From positions 1 through 7,923 of the forward strand of contig JBBIOI010000143.1 of NCBI GenBank assembly GCA_037443425.1: a stretch of 7,923 nucleotides of DNA. The letters are read 5' to 3'. Positions 4,529 through 7,923 of the stretch are shown in pieces (within the stretch, counting starts at the first letter, position 1; each line of letters opens with the position of its first letter). The notes below the pieces were generated by a model. The model was not told the origin of the DNA. It did no database searches and saw only the letters and a list, made by a program, of their open reading frames with translations. This stretch comes from JBBIOI01 sp037443425 (GTDB lineage: Bacteria; Desulfobacterota; BSN033; UBA1163). Position numbers and translations under genes: made by a program.

Positions 4529-5835
4529 GATTAAATAAAAGATTAGGGATACTTATTTTCTTCATTATTATAATAGCTTCTTGTGATCCAAACACAAAAT
4601 CTCCTATTCCTCCAATCCCCGAAGTTTCAATATATACCATCAAGGCTGAACGAGTAGAAATTACCTCTGAACTGCCCGGAAGGACTTATGCCTATCTCAT
4701 TGCAGAGGTAAGGCCCCAGGTTAGCGGTATCATTCAGAAACGATTTTTTAATGAGGGTTCTGATGTTAAAGCAGGGGACATTTTATATCAGATTGATCCT
4801 GCACCATTTCAAACGGCCTATGAAAATGCCTTGGCAAATTTGAACGTAGCTCGAAAGGCAGCGGATCGGGCAAAGGCCTCCTTGGAGGCAAGCCTTGCAA
4901 ACAAATTGCGTCAACAGGCAACTGTGGAACTTACCCGTGCGAATCGTAAGCGATTTGAAGAGCTTGCCCTTGAAGGAGCTGTCTCCCAAAGCGAAAAGGA
5001 TCAAGCTGTTACCGAGGCACAAGTGGCAGAGGCAACGCTTAAGGCTATTGAGGCACAGATAAAAAGCGACCAAGAGGCAGTTGGAGTTGCCGAGGCAGCA
5101 ATCAAACAAGCAGAGGCAGCATTAGAAAGTGCACGTATAAATCTCGGATATACTCGGATAATAGCACCGATAGGTGGCCGGATTGGTAAATCAAATGTAT
5201 CAGTAGGTGCTTTGGTAACAGCACATCAATCTTTTCCTCTTACTACAATCCAGAAACTTGATCCTATATATGTTGATGCAACTCAATCCAGTACAAATCT
5301 TTTACGTTTAAAAAAGAATATAGAGGCAGGTCGTATAAAAGGAAGGAATCCCAATCAGGCAAAGGTAAGATTAATTCTTGAGGATGGAAGTCTATACCCA
5401 TTTGAAGGCGTTTTGAAGTTTAAAGACGTTACAGTTGACCCAAGTACAGGTTCATTTATTCTGAGGATGGTCTTTCCAAATCCTAAATATATCCTCCTTC
5501 CTGGTATGTATGTGAGGGCAATTGTTCAAGAAGGTATAGTTGAAAATGCAATCCTTATTCCACAAGAGGCGGTCTTGAGAGATTTTAAAGGTAATCCAGC
5601 CGTATTCATCATTGACAATCAAGGTAAGGTAGAGCAGCGACCAATTATACTTGATCGTGCAATAGGTAATAGATGGCTTATCTCTCAGGGTCTCTCTGTT
5701 GGAGATAGGGTCATAATAGAAGGGATACAGAAGGTAAGGCCAGGAATGCCAGTTAAGGCTTTACCATCCTCTGAGATTAGAAAAGGAGGCCCTGAGATAC
5801 AAAACAAATTAGCACCCACAGGAAAAACAGAATAG
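4525..5835 (+). CDS. RND efflux periplasmic adaptor lipoprotein (AcrA/MexA family)
   Basis: This 436-residue adaptor is clearly AcrA-like. A lipoprotein signal (1-19) ends in the lipobox IASC with Cys20. Asp21 at +2 matches the inner-membrane retention signal known from E. coli and also found in AcrA. The order is AEVRPQVSGII barrel-sandwich half (60-70), coiled-coil hairpin (about 95-210), the second half with APIGGRIGKSNV (214-225), a beta-barrel domain with LDPIYVDATQSS (245-256) and LLPGMYVRA (324-332), and a membrane-proximal domain with GIQKVRPGMPVKA (400-412). The hairpin tip keeps the channel-docking RLS motif: Arg143, Leu147, Ser154. The hairpin is about 41 residues longer than AcrA's by my count, about 20 per arm, which explains most of the extra length over 397. 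Translation starts within the repressor stop (ATGA overlap) behind AAAGGAG at 4511-4517. It bridges the RND pump to an outer-membrane channel not seen in the window. Confidence 0.96.
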   Translation: MRLNKRLGILIFFIIIIASCDPNTKSPIPPIPEVSIYTIKAERVEITSELPGRTYAYLIAEVRPQVSGIIQKRFFNEGSDVKAGDILYQIDPAPFQTAYENALANLNVARKAADRAKASLEASLANKLRQQATVELTRANRKRFEELALEGAVSQSEKDQAVTEAQVAEATLKAIEAQIKSDQEAVGVAEAAIKQAEAALESARINLGYTRIIAPIGGRIGKSNVSVGALVTAHQSFPLTTIQKLDPIYVDATQSSTNLLRLKKNIEAGRIKGRNPNQAKVRLILEDGSLYPFEGVLKFKDVTVDPSTGSFILRMVFPNPKYILLPGMYVRAIVQEGIVENAILIPQEAVLRDFKGNPAVFIIDNQGKVEQRPIILDRAIGNRWLISQGLSVGDRVIIEGIQKVRPGMPVKALPSSEIRKGGPEIQNKLAPTGKTE

Positions 5836-5849
5836 ACGGAGGCAGGGTG

Positions 5850-7923
5850 ATGGTGTCAAAATTCTTTCTTGATCGACCTGTGTTTGCCTGGGTAATTGCA
5901 ATTATCATAATGGCTGGAGGTTGTCTTGCTATCTATAATCTTCCAATCTCACAATATCCTCCACTTGCACCTCCTTCAATCTATATTATGGCCTTTTATC
6001 CAGGGGCATCAGCTGAAACAGTTGAAAATAGTGTTACCCAAATAATCGAGCAAAAGATGACCGGTCTTGATAAGATGATATATATGTCTGCAACAAGCGA
6101 TTCTTCTGGGACATCACGTATAGAACTTACATTTGCACCTGGAACAGATCCTGATCTTGCGTGGGCGAAGGTTCAAAATAAACTACAGCTTGCTATGCCA
6201 AGCCTTCCAGAGGCTGTTCAGCGCACAGGGATTACAGTCGGCAAAGCAACCCGAAATTATCTACTTATGATAGGTCTTATTTCAGAAGATGGGAGTATGG
6301 ATGGAAATGACCTCAGGGATTATGCTCAATCCAATCTTGAAAAGGTACTTGCAAGGGTCCCAGGGGTTGGTGAGGTTGAAGTATTTGGATCTCAATATGC
6401 AATGAGGATATGGCTAAATCCCGACAAGCTTGTGGATTATAACCTTACATTTGAGGATGTCATTTCAGCGATTCGTACCTACAATGTAGAGGTTTCTGCA
6501 GGCCAATTGGGTGGTGCACCTGCACAAAAAGGGCAGCGATTAAATGCATCTATAATTGTTCAAAGTCTTCTTAAAACTCCAGAGGAATTTGCCGATATTC
6601 CTCTTCGTATAAATCCAGATGGATCAATAGTAAGGATTGCTGATGTAGGGAGGACGGAACTCGGAACAGATGCATACGATATAGAAGGTTTTTATAATGG
6701 AAAACCATCTGCAATCTTAGCTATCAGAATGACTGCAGGGGCAAATGCCCTTGATACGGCTAACAGAGTAAAAGAGAAGATGGAAGAGATGAGCAGATTC
6801 TTCCCACCTGGTATGAAGGTGGTATATCCTTATGATACAACCCCCTTTGTTAGGGTAGCTATCGGAGAAGTCGTTAAAACCCTTTTTGAGGCAATACTGC
6901 TTGTCTTTCTGGTGATGTGGCTGTTTCTTGGAAGCCTTCGAGCAACCATCATCCCAACTATCGCTGTACCGGTCGTCCTCTTAGGAACATTTGCAATCCT
7001 TGGCATCTTTGGTTTTTCAATCAATATGCTCACTATGTTTGCCATGGTGCTTGCCATTGGCCTTCTCGTTGATGATGCAATTGTTGTAGTTGAAAATGTT
7101 GAAAGAATTATGCGGGAAGAAGGACTCTCACCTCGAGAGGCAACCCGAAAGTCAATGGATCAGATAACAAGTGCACTTATTGGTATAGGACTTGTATTAT
7201 CAGCTGTATTTGGTCCAATGGCCTTCTTTCCCGGTTCAACCGGTATAATATATCGCCAATTCTCTGTGACCATAATTTCTGCCATGCTCCTTTCAGTGTT
7301 GGTAGCATTAATTCTTACACCCGTTCTCTGTGCTACCTTTTTAAAACCAATAAGACCGGGACACCTGCCCTCTGAGGATACAATACCAATTCTTCGACCA
7401 TTCTTTACAAGGTTTGACAGACTCTTTTTTAGAGTCCGAGATTTTTATGTGAGATTGGTTGAACACTCTTTCTCAAGGGTTCTTCGTTATGTAATTATTT
7501 ACATCCTGATTATACTCTCTGTTGGATTCGTACTTCTTCGCCTACCAACAGCCTATCTTCCAGAAGAAGATCAGGGGGCATTACTTGTTCAAGTCATTAT
7601 GCCTACAGGTGCAACCCTTGAGCAGACAAAGGATGTCCTAAATGAGATACAGCATTATTTCCAGACCAACGAAAAAGAAGCTGTTGAGTCATGCATGACA
7701 GTGGCTGGTATCGGTTTTTCAGGAAGGGGACAGAATAATGGAATGGTATTCGTTAAATTAAAAGACTGGCATTTAAGAAACCGCAAAGAGCTAAAAGTTA
7801 AATCGATTGCAGAAAGAGCAACAATGGCATTTTTCAGGATACGAAACGCAATGATATTTGCATTTCCACCCCCTTCAGTTATCGAGCTTGGTAATGCAAC
7901 AGGCTTTGACTTCCAGTTGCTTG
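5850..7923 (+). CDS. RND multidrug efflux transporter, AcrB/HAE1 type (3' end beyond window)
   Basis: The frame is open from 5850 to the right edge, giving 691 codons of an expected 1,040-1,050. It aligns closely with E. coli AcrB: FFLDRPVFAWVI (5-16, TM1), LPISQYPPLAPP (31-42), GSQYAMRIWLNP (180-191), VVYPYDTTPFV (324-334), then TM2-TM6 (about 340-498) and TM7 (about 545-562). Asp408 and Asp409 in GLLVDDAIVVVENVER correspond to the proton-relay pair Asp407/Asp408. The switch-loop region reads GIGFSGRGQN (620-629). Relative to AcrB, Phe610 and Phe615 are Met616 and Ile621, while equivalents of Phe178, Phe617 and Phe628 remain (179, 623, 634). The Lys940 and Arg971 partners would lie outside the window. 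The start ATG has GGAGG at 5838-5842 with 7-nt spacing; GTG at 5853 would match AcrB's length exactly and is an alternative. It follows the adaptor by 14 bp and works as an inner-membrane proton-driven trimer. Confidence 0.96.
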   Translation, partial: MVSKFFLDRPVFAWVIAIIIMAGGCLAIYNLPISQYPPLAPPSIYIMAFYPGASAETVENSVTQIIEQKMTGLDKMIYMSATSDSSGTSRIELTFAPGTDPDLAWAKVQNKLQLAMPSLPEAVQRTGITVGKATRNYLLMIGLISEDGSMDGNDLRDYAQSNLEKVLARVPGVGEVEVFGSQYAMRIWLNPDKLVDYNLTFEDVISAIRTYNVEVSAGQLGGAPAQKGQRLNASIIVQSLLKTPEEFADIPLRINPDGSIVRIADVGRTELGTDAYDIEGFYNGKPSAILAIRMTAGANALDTANRVKEKMEEMSRFFPPGMKVVYPYDTTPFVRVAIGEVVKTLFEAILLVFLVMWLFLGSLRATIIPTIAVPVVLLGTFAILGIFGFSINMLTMFAMVLAIGLLVDDAIVVVENVERIMREEGLSPREATRKSMDQITSALIGIGLVLSAVFGPMAFFPGSTGIIYRQFSVTIISAMLLSVLVALILTPVLCATFLKPIRPGHLPSEDTIPILRPFFTRFDRLFFRVRDFYVRLVEHSFSRVLRYVIIYILIILSVGFVLLRLPTAYLPEEDQGALLVQVIMPTGATLEQTKDVLNEIQHYFQTNEKEAVESCMTVAGIGFSGRGQNNGMVFVKLKDWHLRNRKELKVKSIAERATMAFFRIRNAMIFAFPPPSVIELGNATGFDFQLL

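Noticed and set aside
4783..5109. Reverse-strand ORF opposite the adaptor's coiled-coil region
   Set aside because: The plus-strand adaptor reading is unambiguous; the reverse frame is a cysteine- and leucine-rich by-product of the repetitive Ala/Glu/Lys/Gln codons and has no family features.
6830..7057. Reverse-strand ORF opposite the RND transmembrane segments
   Set aside because: It lies entirely within the confidently aligned AcrB-like frame and has no ribosome binding site or recognisable domain.
5850..7923. Possible frameshifted or truncated pump gene, as no stop is seen
   Set aside because: The frame aligns with AcrB without a break from residue 1 to 691, with the aspartate pair only one residue offset; it is simply cut by the window edge.

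Overview
The window looks like chromosomal DNA from a diderm (Gram-negative), AT-rich, probably anaerobic bacterium. A member of the former Deltaproteobacteria (Desulfobacterota) or a similar syntrophic or reductive lineage would fit. This is inferred from an outer-membrane-type RND efflux system with a lipoprotein adaptor, strong AAAGGAG-type ribosome binding sites, and a CoA-transferase / acyl-CoA dehydrogenase / ETF gene set. The species cannot be named from the sequence.

Layout. Positions 1-3251 are one minus-strand operon, read right to left: a family III (CaiB/BaiF) CoA-transferase (3251-2052), a CaiA-like acyl-CoA dehydrogenase (2005-845), the ETF beta subunit (828-46), and the first eight codons of what is almost certainly the ETF alpha subunit (26-1, running off the left edge). 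Gaps are 46, 16 and 19 bp, and each gene has its own Shine-Dalgarno. Positions 3845-7923 are a plus-strand operon: a CecR/TetR-type repressor, an AcrA-like adaptor lipoprotein overlapping it by 4 bp, and an AcrB-like RND pump, complete at its N terminus but cut by the right edge at about two thirds of its expected length.

Between the divergent operons lie 593 bp without a convincing gene. They hold a good sigma70-type promoter for the leftward operon, a 223-bp MITE-like element with 15-bp perfect terminal inverted repeats flanked by a TAGAG direct repeat, a 121-bp REPIN-like inverted pair, and an AT-rich segment before the tetR-like gene with a possible promoter and operator.

How the genes work together. 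The leftward genes form a CoA-thioester redox module: the transferase activates a carboxylic acid, the dehydrogenase oxidises or reduces the C2-C3 bond, and ETF carries electrons. The set resembles the carnitine (caiAB-fixAB) and caffeate (carACDE) reduction modules, so an enoyl-CoA reductase role is as likely as beta-oxidation. The rightward genes form a self-regulated tripartite efflux pump lacking its outer-membrane channel within the window. Nothing here is clearly a new system. The points most worth checking are the dehydrogenase's missing catalytic glutamate, the adaptor's lengthened coiled-coil hairpin, the altered drug-pocket phenylalanines in the pump, and the repeats beside the leftward promoter.
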